From Anastrepha obliqua (lineage: Eukaryota > Arthropoda > Insecta > Diptera > Tephritidae): DNA of 64,000 bases. The number at the start of each line of letters is the position of its first letter. Positions within the stretch are counted from its first letter, which is position 1. A program made the position numbers and the translations under genes. The notes beneath the pieces are model-generated. The model was not told where the DNA came from and made no database searches. It worked only from the letters and a program-made list of their open reading frames with translations. This document shows positions 1 to 10,942 of this stretch, piece by piece. The stretch spans positions 6,016,501 to 6,080,500 of the forward strand of contig NW_026562179.1 of the NCBI RefSeq assembly GCF_027943255.1, in the 5' to 3' direction.

Positions 1-1751
1 AGTCGCGAGTTAATGCGACTTCCAGCGAATCACACATTGCTGTCCGCAAAGCCGCATATATGTATGTACCTTATTATCAGAAAGTACCGGGAATGTTTAA
101 ATTAAACAAAACAGAGTTAAATGTAAGGCAAATTTATATCATCTACTTCAAAATATGACCCGTCTGAAGCGACACACATGTGCCAACGTTTAACCCAGTC
201 CTCCAAACACCCCCGGCAGGCCGATTTGTATTCTCTTTGATCAGTGCGATGGCGCGTTATCATCATGCAAAATCTGAGAATTGTTTGCTCACATTTCCGG
301 CGGTTTGCAACACACAGCATCTCTCTAAGGTTTCAAAACGGATAAATAATATTCTCTATTGACTGTCTGGCCCGATGGAAGGTACTCATGGACTATGCCT
401 TGGCAATCGAAGAAAACAGTCAACATCACCTTCCCGGTTCTTTTTGCTCATAGGGTATACATATCCCATCTTTTCACTGACGGACAAGAAGACGGTCGCA
501 GTTGTTGTTTTTTATATGCATACATTTTGCGTTCGTTGAAGGTTTTTATATACATATTTATATATATTTACATATATACATATGCGTGCATGCGCGTTTG
601 GCTTTCTGGATGCATCCATGGATATTAGAATATTTTCTCGTCAATATGTGTATGTAAGTAGTTCAGATTTGACTGAAGAGATTAAATATAGGAATGCATA
701 TTCATGATTGCCTTTCTGGCTGTTTTACATATAAATTAATTCAAAAGAAGTATGAATAATGTTATATAGAAAATAAATTTCTAAATAACAGGTATTAGAA
801 AAACCTGAATACACTATTTTAAATCAATTCTAATTAAACCAAATACAAAAACATTAAATAAAAATATCGAACAAAGAAAAGTGTGTACAGGACTTGAACC
901 TGAGTCAAACATGAGACTATGTACTGCATGCACAACACGTCTTTCACGATTGCTCTAAACTACAATTAGTAATGATCTTTTCTAAATCACTCATTTATTC
1001 GATTCGCAGTTTTATATGCACATATTCTGGGTTAGTTGAAAGTTTGTATGCGTAATTATATGCATATGGATCTGTGTATGCGCGTTTGGCTTTCTGGACG
1101 GATATTAGAATGATATTTTCTCATCAATATAATTTGGATTTGATGAAATAGATTATAGACATATGTACATATTTTCTGTTTTGATTGATTTATATAAAAG
1201 TCAGGTCATATCCAGTATGAACTATTTTATACCGAAAAGAGATTTCCATTTATAAAATACAAAAAAAACAGTATTTTAAAGAAATTTTAATTAAAATAAA
1301 CTCAAAAATTTTACCAAACTTTCCTGGTTTGAATTGTAAAAAAAAAAATGTGCAAGAAAAAAATATGACTTCAGGACTTGAACCTGAATTATATACGTGC
1401 CAAAAAACAAAACGAATAATTCCGTCGACTTTAGCTTCTGCACCACAAACTAACTGCCGCGCGGCGTTCTTAATCGCAAATTTATTCGCTTCGATTTCCT
1501 TAGTAGTGTGCCGAAAAATCTTATGAACTTCCTCAGTAGTTTGGTAAACGCAGAAAATATCTGAATTCTTGTCCTAGCGTGGTAAGTAAATATAGAAACC
1601 CTCCACTCGCGTCACTCGCGTGGTAAATATCTGCAATTCCCCACTCGTGAAGATAGTTGAATTTGAAATGACCTTATTATGAATCTATAACTTAGAACTC
1701 GAAAAAAGCTCATTTAACATTTGCTCCTTCTCATTGCATTAACATTCTCTG
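1..1751 (-). mobile_element. CAG element copy W (partial, reverse orientation)
   Basis: This is the 5' part of a terminal-inverted-repeat DNA element seen six times in the window. Its outer end at 1715-1751 is the reverse complement of the family terminus starting CAGAGAATGTTAATGCAATG. The other end lies left of the window. It contains a mariner transposase fossil (about 67-450) and both tRNA-like modules (about 880-960 and 1370-1450). It inserted into the gypsy-class leader; the adjoining CCAAGAC at 1752-1758 is the expected 7-bp target duplication but its partner is out of view. No transposase belonging to the element is visible, so it is presumably non-autonomous. The superfamily is uncertain: the CAGAGAA terminus recalls hAT, but the 7-bp duplication does not fit hAT's usual 8. 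Confidence 0.8.
67..450 (-). pseudogene. Mariner transposase fossil inside copy W
   Basis: Read on the minus strand, the block ends in the motif E-D-W-x-x-R-W-x-x-C-x-x-S-D-G-S-Y-F-E, which is the C-terminal signature of mariner transposases. The terminal sequence near 67-95 (TACC...AGAAAGTACCGGGAA) looks like a mariner inverted repeat. The catalytic core is eroded. The same fossil occurs in copies A-E, so it entered the ancestor of the CAG family once and has been carried along. It cannot encode an active enzyme. Confidence 0.75.
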
Positions 1752-2180
1752 CCAAGACAGCAGAAAAGCTTACCAAATGTGAAGACAGCAGAAAGCTTAT
1801 CACAAGCGAAGACATCAATCACACCAAATACATCATCCGAAGACGTTAAGAAAGCACAACAGCAGAAGTTTTTTAACATATGTATTATAAGAACATGTAA
1901 GTAGAGTGTTCATTAAAAAAATAAATATATAAAAACAATACAAAAATTTTGCCAACAAAAAATTATAATAATAATTAATTAAAATTTTTATAAATACACT
2001 AAACAATTCCAATAGTTGTGTGTTACCAAGTTACATGAGTAGTTACAAAGAGAATGCCCATGTCTTCTCTTGAATGTTATGAGTTATAGTGATATACTCG
2101 TACAGGATTTGGTGACTAAATTCCAGAAACTTAACAAAACAGAACACTAGGGAAAATTAGGAAAAAACAAAAAGTTAACA
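1752..2180 (+). other. Leader of gypsy-class internal region 1
   Basis: This untranslated leader lies between the CAG copy W and gag. Its first ~215 bp repeat almost exactly at 25456-25668, which directly follows an LTR and primer binding site there. It contains short repeated AAGCTTA/GAAGACA-type motifs. A consensus-like splice donor (CATGTAAGTAGA) sits near 1894-1905; in errantiviruses a leader donor is used to make the spliced env message, so this is the likely donor here (inference). The 5' LTR that should precede it is left of copy W, outside the window. Confidence 0.7.
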
Positions 2181-3312
2181 ATGGCAATGACTAGTGAACA
2201 ACTAACAGCTACAGTGGAGGGTGCAGTTACAAGCGCACTAGCCGCCCAGGAGCGGAGTTTTGAAATAAAACTAAGGAGTATTCAAGAAACTACAGATAGG
2301 GTAAAAATCACCACACCCGAAGAACAAGGATGCTGAAATAAGAATACACGTCGTATGCAACAAGACTCTTGACATTATGAAATCCTTGCCAGACTTTGAG
2401 AGAGAATGAAACCTATGTATCATAGAGGAAAGCCGCGCATACCGCATACAAAGAATATGAAAAATATGACGGTAGTTCAAAATGTATTAAGCTTTAGGAA
2501 TATTAAGAAACAAAGTTAAGAACTCAGCTGATATGGAACTCTCTTCCTTTCACACCCCTTTGAATTTTAAAGCTATCATGAATCGGTTAGATTTAAAATA
2601 TGCAGACAAACGACCGATACACGTGATTGAACAGGAGATGTCAACACTCCGTCAAGGAAACATGACATTGTTACAGTACTATGACGAAGTAGAAAAGAAA
2701 TTGACTCTGCTTATAAACAAGACATTAATGACCTACGACAACACTGTAGCTTCTTCATTCGTTGAGAAGTACAGAGCAGACGCTCTATGCGTATTTATCT
2801 CAGGAACTAGAAAGGCTTTAAGTGATGCCCTATTCTCGGCAAGACCAAACGATCTTCCCTCTGCTTTAGCACTGGCCCAGGAGGTCGATGCTAGTCATGA
2901 CCGATACATGTTCGCTACGAACTTTGCTCGTAGCATGGAGGAAAAAGTTCAGAAAACTGAACAAAGACAACAAAGCAGGGAAAATAGTATAGTACCAGAC
3001 TCGAGATACAGACATCAAGGGAAAAGCCCACATTACGAGAAACAGGAATTGTCACAAAAGCAAGAACCAGTGCAACCAATGGAGGTAGACACATCATCCC
3101 GTTTTAGTCAGTCTACCCAATACCAACAAAACAACTCGACTCTGAGACAAACTCAGTGGCCAGTTCAACAACAGAACACTCAATATAACAATCAGGGACA
3201 AGCAAACAAACGACCAAACAATAGTAGTGCACGGTTCACAGGACCGAAACAACAAAGAATTAATCATGTAGAGACAGACAACATACCTAAACAAGATGAT
3301 CAACAATACTAG
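2181..3312 (+). pseudogene. gag: Errantivirus gag, copy 1 (frameshifted)
   Basis: The likely start is the ATG at 2181. The reading frame breaks near 2330 (frame change and stop), and the main open part is 2533-3312 (259 codons). That part carries the gypsy/17.6/Yoyo-type gag core, including a YADKRPIHVIEQEMSTLRQG-like stretch, an FISG block and a 'PSALALAQEV' block. It then runs into a Q/N-rich, basic tail with no zinc knuckle, as is usual for this retroelement group. A second copy is at 48478-49605. The family role is virion-like particle and RNA binding. Frameshifts make it non-functional. Confidence 0.85.
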
Positions 3313-3785
3313 ACTAACGCGGACGCCGAAGTAGATGACATAGACGACGACCTTACAGACTATGATCAAATTAATTTTTTTACCGCACAGCTTCTTGTTC
3401 CCGTTCATTGAAAGAACAGTTGCAGGGAAAACGATTAAGTTACTAACAGATGCAGGAGCTTCGAAAAACTATGGAAAACTATTAAAAGAACTTAAAGCGT
3501 ATCACGCCAGTAAATAAACCTTTTCGAGTAAAATCAATTCATGCTTATAATGTCAAATACAAGAAATGTACTATGCATATTTTTAATACCAACACAACAT
3601 TCTTCTTACTACCAAACCTCACGACATTTGACGGCATAGTTGGACTTGACCTACTTAAACAAAGTGATGCTTTACTAGACTTCAAAAATAGGAAGTTAAT
3701 AACAAATTGCGGTTCCGAAACAATTCAACTTTTAAAATGTGCTGCCGTCAACTTTACAAATATTGAAGAAATACAAGTCCCTTAG
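3313..3785 (+). pseudogene. pol: Errantivirus protease region, copy 1
   Basis: An aspartic-protease-like block is recognisable: a hydrophobic strand followed by D-A-G-A-S near 3450-3465, and the downstream I-V-G-L-D-L-L motif at about 3640-3660, which is the second conserved protease signature. The canonical catalytic triplet is D-T/S-G, so the alanine is unexpected; it is the same in copy 2. The frame is broken between gag and here. The open stretch 3573-3785 covers the C-terminal half of the domain. Confidence 0.65.
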
Positions 3786-4407
3786 TCTATTTCAAAAAAG
3801 TTTCAACTTATGTTAGGAAAGCGGACGGGTGTTTTTGCGGAACCAAACGAAGCACTCCCATACAACACCAACATCGTTGGAACTATCCGAACAGAGAATG
3901 AAGGCCCCATATATTCAAAATTATATCCTTACCCAATGGGCGTATCAGAATTTGTAAATACAGAAATCCAGGACTTGCTAAAATATAGTATAATACGACC
4001 ACCACGGTCACCATACAACAATCCTATTTGGGTAGTAGACAAAAAAGGTACCGATGAACAGGGAAATAGAAAGAAACGTTTGGTTATAGATAGAGGAAAA
4101 TAAAGTAGCTTCTGATCGTAAAGTTTTTTTGTTTAGTGAAAAAATCCGACGAAAAAAACAAAAAGACGTTGTAAATGCAATCCACTGCGAATTACCCATA
4201 CTAGCGTTTACTCAACACAAATTAATAGAAACCTTTTCAATAACAATATTCCGGTATACAAAACATATAGTTAATGATATTTTCGACAAGAATAAACGTT
4301 TAGGAAACAAATTAACACCTCTGTACACCGAAAATAAAATCGATGCAGACTTGGGGACAAATGACATAATTAAAGGGAGGGTGGTCCACAAGGACAATTT
4401 AAGATAA
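3786..4407 (+). pseudogene. pol: Errantivirus pol remnant with large internal deletion, copy 1
   Basis: The stretch 3810-4103 reads as the N-terminal start of a Ty3/gypsy reverse transcriptase: YPYPMGVSEFVN-like primer-grip region, then SPYNNPIWVV and a truncated LVID motif. It then jumps straight to the C-terminal end of integrase at about 4318-4407 (TPLYTENKIDADLG... to a V-V-H-K-D-N-L-R end). The polymerase active site, RNase H and the integrase catalytic core are all missing. Copy 2 has the same join, so the deletion predates their separation. The element cannot replicate on its own. Confidence 0.8.
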
Positions 4408-4475
4408 ACATTAGCACTAACTTTCTCTCTATTCTCTTATTTCTTAGGATTTAAGTTACACTTTTTCTAGCCACT

Positions 4476-4872
4476 ATGAAGACAGCAAAACTTACCGACT
4501 ATATTAACGCAAACTACATACCAATCATGGATGGGGACGTAACCATTTGGACGGACTTCCAGTACTTAAAACACTCTTCTAATCTAACTAATTTAATACT
4601 CTGAAATATTAAAAAAAACAATCACACATGGGACAGATACTAGACTCAGACATACGACACATAGAAACTCTAATAGCTACAGTAAACATTCACCACAGAC
4701 ATGCTAGGAGTATTAACCTGTTAGGTACCGTTTTAAAAGTTCGAGCTAGTACTCCGGACTTTGTCGACTTTGAAAAGCTTAAATTTACACAGAAAGAACT
4801 TTTAGAATCAGAAGATAGACAAATAACCATTAATACAAAAATGCAGGAACAAATTAATAAACTAACCAGCGT
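4476..4872 (+). pseudogene. env: Errantivirus env, copy 1, first fragment
   Basis: This matches the 5' half of the env gene of copy 2 (51224-51625). A short N-terminal reading (4476-4602) ends in a stop; the main frame is 4628-4872. A basic R-x-x-R site followed by a hydrophobic stretch is visible near 4700, as expected for the processing site and fusion-peptide region of gypsy-type envelope proteins. The gene is cut at 4872 by the LOA pair and resumes at 15409. It is a broken relic of an insect endogenous retrovirus. Confidence 0.75.
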
Positions 4873-5009
4873 TTTGAATTTGAAAAGGTCGAGCCAAGGA
4901 GCACCAGGAGATTTGGTGGCTCCTAAAACACTCAGGCTAAAGAGCCCATTGTATTTAAAGCTGTGGAAAGGGGGTAGATAGTCAAGGAGGGAGACAGAGA
5001 TAGAGATAT

Positions 5010-8000
5010 TTAGTCATGTGAGAATTTTCCAGATTCTTTGGCAAATCTGCAAATATCCTCTAGTTTTAGAGAACGAATATTACTCATTCTCATGACATCG
5101 GAACCCAAAACTCGTAGCCTTGCTCTAGCAAAGACAGGACACTCACAGAGAAAGTGCTCAGTGCTATCCGCCTCCTCCAAGCATGACAGGCATACTGGGT
5201 TCTCGATGAGTCCAATAGTGGTCATATGCTGTCCCCATGCGTTGCGTCCTGTAATGATGCCGACCATCAACCGAATATCTTTCCTTCTAAGTTTTAGTAG
5301 AAAGTTTGACAGTTTTCTGTTCGGACTTGTCACAAAACACTTTGCAGTTCTGCAGCATTCCAGACCGGACCATCGCTCTTTATGTAGATTGCCTACATAA
5401 TCGCTGATCCAATTCTTGATTCGTACGGGACTGATTCCGATTATTGGCTCTGACCCCTGTGGGGGCACCGCTGATCCACGGTTGGGCAATTCGTCGGCAA
5501 TTTCGTTTCCTTTAACACCGGAGTGTCCCGGAACCCATATAAGTACAAGCCTGTTTTGTCTTGCGACAGAATTAAGCTTCCTCTTACATTCTTGAACAAT
5601 CTTTGAGGTTTGCTTCGCGTTCTCCAGGGCCTTCAATGCAGCCTGACTGTCACTGAAGACTCCAATCTGTTTCCTGCTCCATCTTCTCTCGATTATCCAT
5701 TCGGCTACTTTTAGGATGGCAAAAACTTCTGTTTGAAAACCAGTTGCCATTCCCCCCATAGCATAGTGATACTTAATACTATCGTTTAAGTACCATCCAG
5801 TTCTAGACCCTATTTCAGTCTTGGACCCATCGGTAAAGAAAATATCCATCAAACCTCCCTGCATGCATTCTGGATTGCTCCATTGCTCACGCAATGGAAA
5901 TCTGACATCCAATTTCCTTCCAAATGAAACTGCGGGTATCAGGTCATCTTTAGGTGCCAAAAACAGTGGATACTGCTCCGACAGCAACTTAAAGATTTCT
6001 CTGTGTCCCGAAGTTCCATCTTCGTGCCAGAAACCATATTTATGGAGTCTACACATTGCTTTTATTGCTTCCTGTCGTATCTTAAGATCCAGGGGGAGCA
6101 AATCAAGCATAGCATTTAGGGCATCACCAGAGGTTGTACTCATGGCACCCGTGATGCATAAACATACACTTCTTTGCAGCCTGTATAGTTCCCGGATTGT
6201 GGACTTAACCATGCTCCGTCGCCACCAGACCACAAAAGCGTAAGTGATGATTGGTCTGATAAGTGCTGTGTATATCCATAGGACCACAGCAGGTTTCAGA
6301 CCACAGGTTTTGCCAAAGGCTCTACGGCATTGCTGAAAAATCTTCAATGCACGATTCACTTTCAGTGAAACGTGTGTCTCCCATGTCAGCTTCTTATCCA
6401 AGATTACTCCTAGATATTTAACTTCGTTGGAAAAACCGAGTGTCACACCTTTAAGTGTTGGAAGACCGAGTCCATCCAATTTCCGTTTTCTCGTAAACAA
6501 GACTATGGTTGATTTGTTCGGGTTAACGGAAAGACCTTGTCTCATGCACCAGTCATCGATTTTGTCAAGAATCTTCTGCACTTTCGTGCAAAGCCTCCTT
6601 AAGGATTTATCCGATGTTAGCGCACAGACGTCGTCCGCATATGCTTGGACGTGAAAGCCGAGTTCCTGCATCTCCGCTAATAGGGAGTCTACGACGAAGC
6701 ACCACAGCAGCGGAGAAAGAACACCCCCTTGGGGACATCCTTGCTTGGCCCTGACTGTGATTTGTTTGTCACTGCTCCCACCAGCGGTTCACAGCCTCTC
6801 AGAGAGCATGGAATATATCCATTTTATAATGGCTTGATTAACTTCGAGCCGAAAGTGGCATTGTCAAAAGCCCCCTCAATGTCCACGAACACGCCCATTG
6901 TGTATTCGTCAGCTTCCAGCCCGGCTTCAATCTTGCTAACAAGATCGTGTAAGGCTGATTTTCCACTCTGGTAAGCGCGTTGATTTCTACTAAGTGGACT
7001 TCTCGGCAATACCCCCACTCGAATATGTTTCTCCACCACTCGTTCCAGACTTTTCAACATGAACGATGTCAAACTGATTGGTCTAAAACTTTTTGCTAGG
7101 GAATAGTCATCTTTTCCTGGTTTCGGAATAAATACTACTCTTACGCGTCGCCATTGGGATGGTATGTAACCAAATGCGAGACAGGCTGTGAAGATCCTTT
7201 TCAGAGCCTCAATCAGCCTGTCTCCTCCTTTTTTAAGCATTGCTGGATATATTCCGTCAGGTCCAGGGGACTTAAAGTTCTCAAAGGAAGACAAGCAAAA
7301 CCTTATCGATTCCCTTGTCACTATCCGACTAGAAATATACCAGCTGTACCTAGAGGTTCCACCGTTCCTACCGTTATTGTTCATGCCACTCTCAACTTCA
7401 GAGAGATTTCTACTACCCGGAAAATGGGTTTCGAGTAGAGCATTAAACGTTTCCGATGGAAATTTTGTATGAACCATCAGGTTTTCGAATGGAATCCAGC
7501 CTTACTGAGCGGTCCAAATAAAGGTCCTTACAAAGTCTCGCTGTTTCCCTCATTTCTTCGACGTTACTGCAGAAATTTCTATAGGATTCAAGTTTGGCTT
7601 TCCGTACTTTTTTCTTATATTCTCTCTGTGTAAGTCGATGATTAGCCCAGTCCTCTTCTGTTTTGGTCTTCAAGGCCTTATTAAGAAGTTTCCGGGACCG
7701 TACACGAAGCTTCGACAGTTCATGGTTCCACCAAGGAACCGCTTTCCCCTGTCTGCTTTGCCTGAGTGGGCACAGTTCCTCAAAGCAATTGATTAAAGTA
7801 CCTTCTAATTTCTTAGTAGCATCTTCAATCATTTCTGCTGATTTGAGTTTTTTCAGGTTTTGGTAATCGCTCTGTTACAAGCTCACCATACCTGTCCCAG
7901 TCCACATTTCGAGGATTCCTACCGGAAGGTATTGATATTGTGTCAATTCCCAGTCGGAATTCGATAAGACGATGATCAGAAAGAGAGTCCTCTTCCAAAA

Positions 8001-8634
8001 CTCGTCATCGGTTGATTTGATTTCCAACTGACCTATTGGTAAGTGTTAAATCAATCTCCTCTTGTCTCCTTCTGGTCACAAAAGTTGGTTTGTTACCAGT
8101 GTTTTGAATGACCAAATCGGATGACAGGATAAAATCCAGTAACTTGAGACCTCTGGGGTTGCATTTGCTGCTTCCCCACACAATGTTCTGTGAATTGGCA
8201 TCACAGCCCACTATTAGCCCCAGATTATTGGATTCTGCATACTTGACCACTTCTCATAGCTCCCTCGAAGGAGGTGGCTGTAAAGAGTCGAAGGATAGGT
8301 AGGCCGACACTATGATAGCTTCGACACTGTTCCCACTTTTCAAGTACTTTATTTTTGCAGCAACGATATCTCCGGAGCATAGCTCTTTTAACATCGTGTG
8401 TTCGATCAACCTCGGCATGATAATACATGCTCGCGGTCTCACATTCCCTTCACAAAGAAGTATTTTTCCCCACGTCATAGCACCTAGACCACAGATACGC
8501 TTGTGACATACCCATGGTTCTTGTATAAGTATTATGTGTGGGTTTGTTTGCAGTTTTGCATGACTACGACACAAGAGAGCCGTAGACGCTTTGCTATGCT
8601 GCAGATTTATCTGTTTAAATATTACTTCCGTCAT
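5010..8634 (-). pseudogene. LOA-like ORF2, minus copy (EN-RT-RNase H, broken)
   Basis: Order on the minus strand: AP-type endonuclease (8634-7900, with a CDANS motif and R-x-x-E-E-I-D-L-T), a linker (7832-7443), reverse transcriptase (7477-6200, with SPGPDGIYP, FIPKPG and a YADD box at ~6630), RNase H (5850-5480, with F-T-D-G-S, DSQAAL and GHSGVKGNEIADE) and a C-x-x-C-x(8)-H-x(4)-C finger near 5200. Breaks include a stop after the NQINR residues near 8005, two frame changes near 7840 and 7450, and deletions near 6790-6840. It is non-functional. The C-terminal 553-codon block (6671-5010) is still open. Confidence 0.85.
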
Positions 8635-8729
8635 GAGACTGAGTATATTTACCTTTTGTCCTCCACCTTATCCTGGACACGGAAGTGGATTCGCCCCAGA
8701 TGTAGGTGAGGACGGCACCCGTACTTCGA

Positions 8730-9619
8730 CTAAAGAACCTTGAGGGACCCAAGATCGATACCCAGTACCAGGTGGGAACCCGCCTTCGAAGTGGTAGCGG
8801 ATTTCTGCCTGATGCACGAGTATACTCTCCAGAGAGTCGTGTCAAGATCCTTATTCTGAACACGGATGCGTTTGAGGACTTCTGCTGAATTACAGGAAGG
8901 ACCCGGAATCCAGACACTCGCTCGTACCAGCCTTTCTTTGGTACTCCCAACAAGAATGAACTTGCTGTTTTCGCAGGATGGAATCTTTGCTATCGCTTCT
9001 TCTAGCCATTCTCGGGAAAAAGCATTGGAACAGTGCACCTTTACGATGCCGTCCACCACGCTTTTCCCCTCGAAAGTCGGCGCGTCTTTCGACTCACCGA
9101 TAGCTTTCCAAAGATAGCTGTCAAGATAGTCTTGTTGTCCTTTGGACAGTAGACCATCTTGTTTGTCGGTATGTATCTCCACTATCATTGCCTTTGCTGC
9201 CATTCTCGCGAATGATTCGCCAGACGTTGACGGAAGAGTGTCATTCGACATTTAAGGTGCCTTAGCCTCTGCCTTGTCAGGCAAAGGTTTGTCTGCCTTG
9301 GATTGGGTCGAGGATGCAGCCATTTCCGAATTCCGTCTCTCGACTTTCCTCTTCTCTGCCTTTCTCCTCTTCCCGGTCTTTGGCACAGACCCCGTTTCGT
9401 TTCCGGAAGAGCGCAGCGCTACAGAGGAATCCTCTGTTCTGCCACGCTTTCCCGTTTCAGTTACAGGTGTCGAAGTTGACGGAGCTTGAGTCCTTGCCTT
9501 AGCTAGTGCTTCGGCTTGCCTCGCCTTCTGTCTTCTTCGTTTGATCTGCCTTGCGGTTAGACCAACACCTGCGTTCGACTCTCCAATAACTTCAGTCTTT
9601 TTACCGGTACTTACCTGAT
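8730..9619 (-). pseudogene. LOA-like ORF1, minus copy (truncated, one nonsense codon)
   Basis: This is homologous to the plus-copy ORF1 codons from about 90 onward. A TAA at ~9252 replaces the CAA present in the plus copy, splitting it into 9619-9252 and 9251-8730. The N-terminal end is lost at the 5' truncation point. The C-terminal half carries the DUF4780-like region (VWIPGPS, VLKRIRVQN and LWRVY blocks). The presumed role is RNA binding in the retrotransposition particle. Confidence 0.8.
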
Positions 9620-9722
9620 CCAGGATCTCTCTGCACGAGGTAACCCACTTCTGGGAAATCCTCCCGTCGAGCAATCGACGGCTCGGGCATCGGATGTGCA
9701 GGCCCGAACCCCACATTCCCCC

Positions 9723-10847
9723 ATGACCGGAACTGACACCCAGGGTTCCGGAGGAAGCACACTACTAGTGGTGAAACATGGCACATGTGCTATGCCAATG
9801 GAGAGCCGAGCGAGTGTGAGCGATATACCGCCGTCGAAACGATCTGAAGCAACTGAACAAGTTGTGGAGGATGTGGAGATGGCGGACAATCTCTCAGTAG
9901 ACTCAGACGGATCTCTGGTACCGAGTAAGTCATTGACAACGGTTAAACCTGGTGCGAATCAGGTAAGTACCGGTAAAAAGACCGAAGTTATTGGAGATTC
10001 GAACGCAGGTGTTGGTCTAACCGCAAGGCAGATCAAACGAAGGAGACAGAAGGCGAGGCAAGCCGAAGCACTAGCTAAGGCAAGGACTCAAGCTCCGTCA
10101 ACTTCGACACCTGTAACGGAAACGGGAAAGCGTGGCAGAACAGAGGATTCCTCTGTAGCGCTGCGCTCTTCCGGAAACGAAACGGGGTCTGTGCCAAAGA
10201 CCGGGAAGAGGAGAAAGGCAGAGAAGAGGAAAGTCGAGAGACGGAATTCGGAAATGGCTGCATCCTCGACCCAATCCAAGGCAGACAAACCTTTGCCTGA
10301 CAAGGCAGAGGCTAAGGCACCTCAAATGTCGAATGACACTCTTCCGTCAACGTCTGGCGAATCATTCGCGAGAATGGCAGCAAAGGCAATGATAGTGGAG
10401 ATACATACCGACAAACAAGATGGTCTACTGTCCAAAGGACAACAAGACTATCTTGACAGCTATCTTTGGAAAGCTATCGGTGAGTCGAAAGACGCGCCGA
10501 CTTTCGAGGGGAAAAGCGTGGTGGACGGCATCGTAAAGGTGCACTGTTCCAATGCTTTTCCCCGAGAATGGCTAGAAAAAGCGATAGCAAAGATTCCATC
10601 CTGCGAAAACAGCAAGTTCATTCTTGTTGGGAGTACCAAAGAAAGGCTGGTACGAGCGAGTGTCTGGATTCCGGGTCCTTCCTGTAATTCAGCAGAAGTC
10701 CTCAAACGCATCCGTGTTCAAAATAAGGATCTTGACACGACTCTCTGGAGAGTATACTCGTGCATCAGGCAGAAATCCGCTACCACTTCGAAGGCGGGTT
10801 CCCACCTGGTACTGGGTATCGATCTTGGGTCCCTCAAGGTTCTTTAG
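9723..10847 (+). CDS. LOA-like ORF1 protein (DUF4780-type), intact
   Basis: The frame is open from the GTG at 9696, but the ATG at 9723 is the more credible start (374 codons). Residues ~1-85 are acidic/Ser-rich. Residues ~90-200 are strongly basic with K/R-rich clusters (TARQIKRRRQKAR, KRRKAEKRKVERR) and look like a nuclear-localisation or RNA-binding segment. Residues ~225-374 resemble DUF4780, found in ORF1 of LOA-clade LINEs: an FARMA start, WLEKAIAKIP, VWIPGP and RIRVQN blocks. No CCHC knuckle is seen. It ends 95 bp before ORF2. This is one of the few intact frames in the window. Confidence 0.8.
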   Translation: MTGTDTQGSGGSTLLVVKHGTCAMPMESRASVSDIPPSKRSEATEQVVEDVEMADNLSVDSDGSLVPSKSLTTVKPGANQVSTGKKTEVIGDSNAGVGLTARQIKRRRQKARQAEALAKARTQAPSTSTPVTETGKRGRTEDSSVALRSSGNETGSVPKTGKRRKAEKRKVERRNSEMAASSTQSKADKPLPDKAEAKAPQMSNDTLPSTSGESFARMAAKAMIVEIHTDKQDGLLSKGQQDYLDSYLWKAIGESKDAPTFEGKSVVDGIVKVHCSNAFPREWLEKAIAKIPSCENSKFILVGSTKERLVRASVWIPGPSCNSAEVLKRIRVQNKDLDTTLWRVYSCIRQKSATTSKAGSHLVLGIDLGSLKVL

Positions 10848-10942
10848 TCGAAGTACGGGTGCCATCCTCACCTACATCTGGGGCGAATCCACTTCCGTGT
10901 CCAGGATAAGATGGAGGACAAAGCGTAAATATACTCAGTCTC

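Larger units (their letters stand above)
4873..9619 (-). mobile_element. LOA-like non-LTR retrotransposon, minus copy (5' truncated)
   Basis: A LINE with its 3' end at ~4873 joined to env and its 5' end cut at ~9619. It encodes a DUF4780-type ORF1 and an ORF2 with endonuclease, reverse transcriptase, RNase H and a terminal zinc-finger, a combination known for LOA-clade elements. Sequence shared with the plus copy stops exactly after TTACCTGAT at 9619, so it is 5' truncated within ORF1. The tail has no long poly(A). It is joined head-to-head to the plus copy at 9620. Confidence 0.85.

Noticed and set aside
359..628. Frames opposite the mariner fossil (also near 16720, 20955, 27132 and 34558)
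   Set aside because: Antisense shadows of the mariner fragment.
9610..9640. A splice donor (CAGGTAAGT) explaining the break between the two LOA copies
   Set aside because: Shared sequence lies downstream of the donor and ends just upstream of it, the opposite of what splicing would leave.
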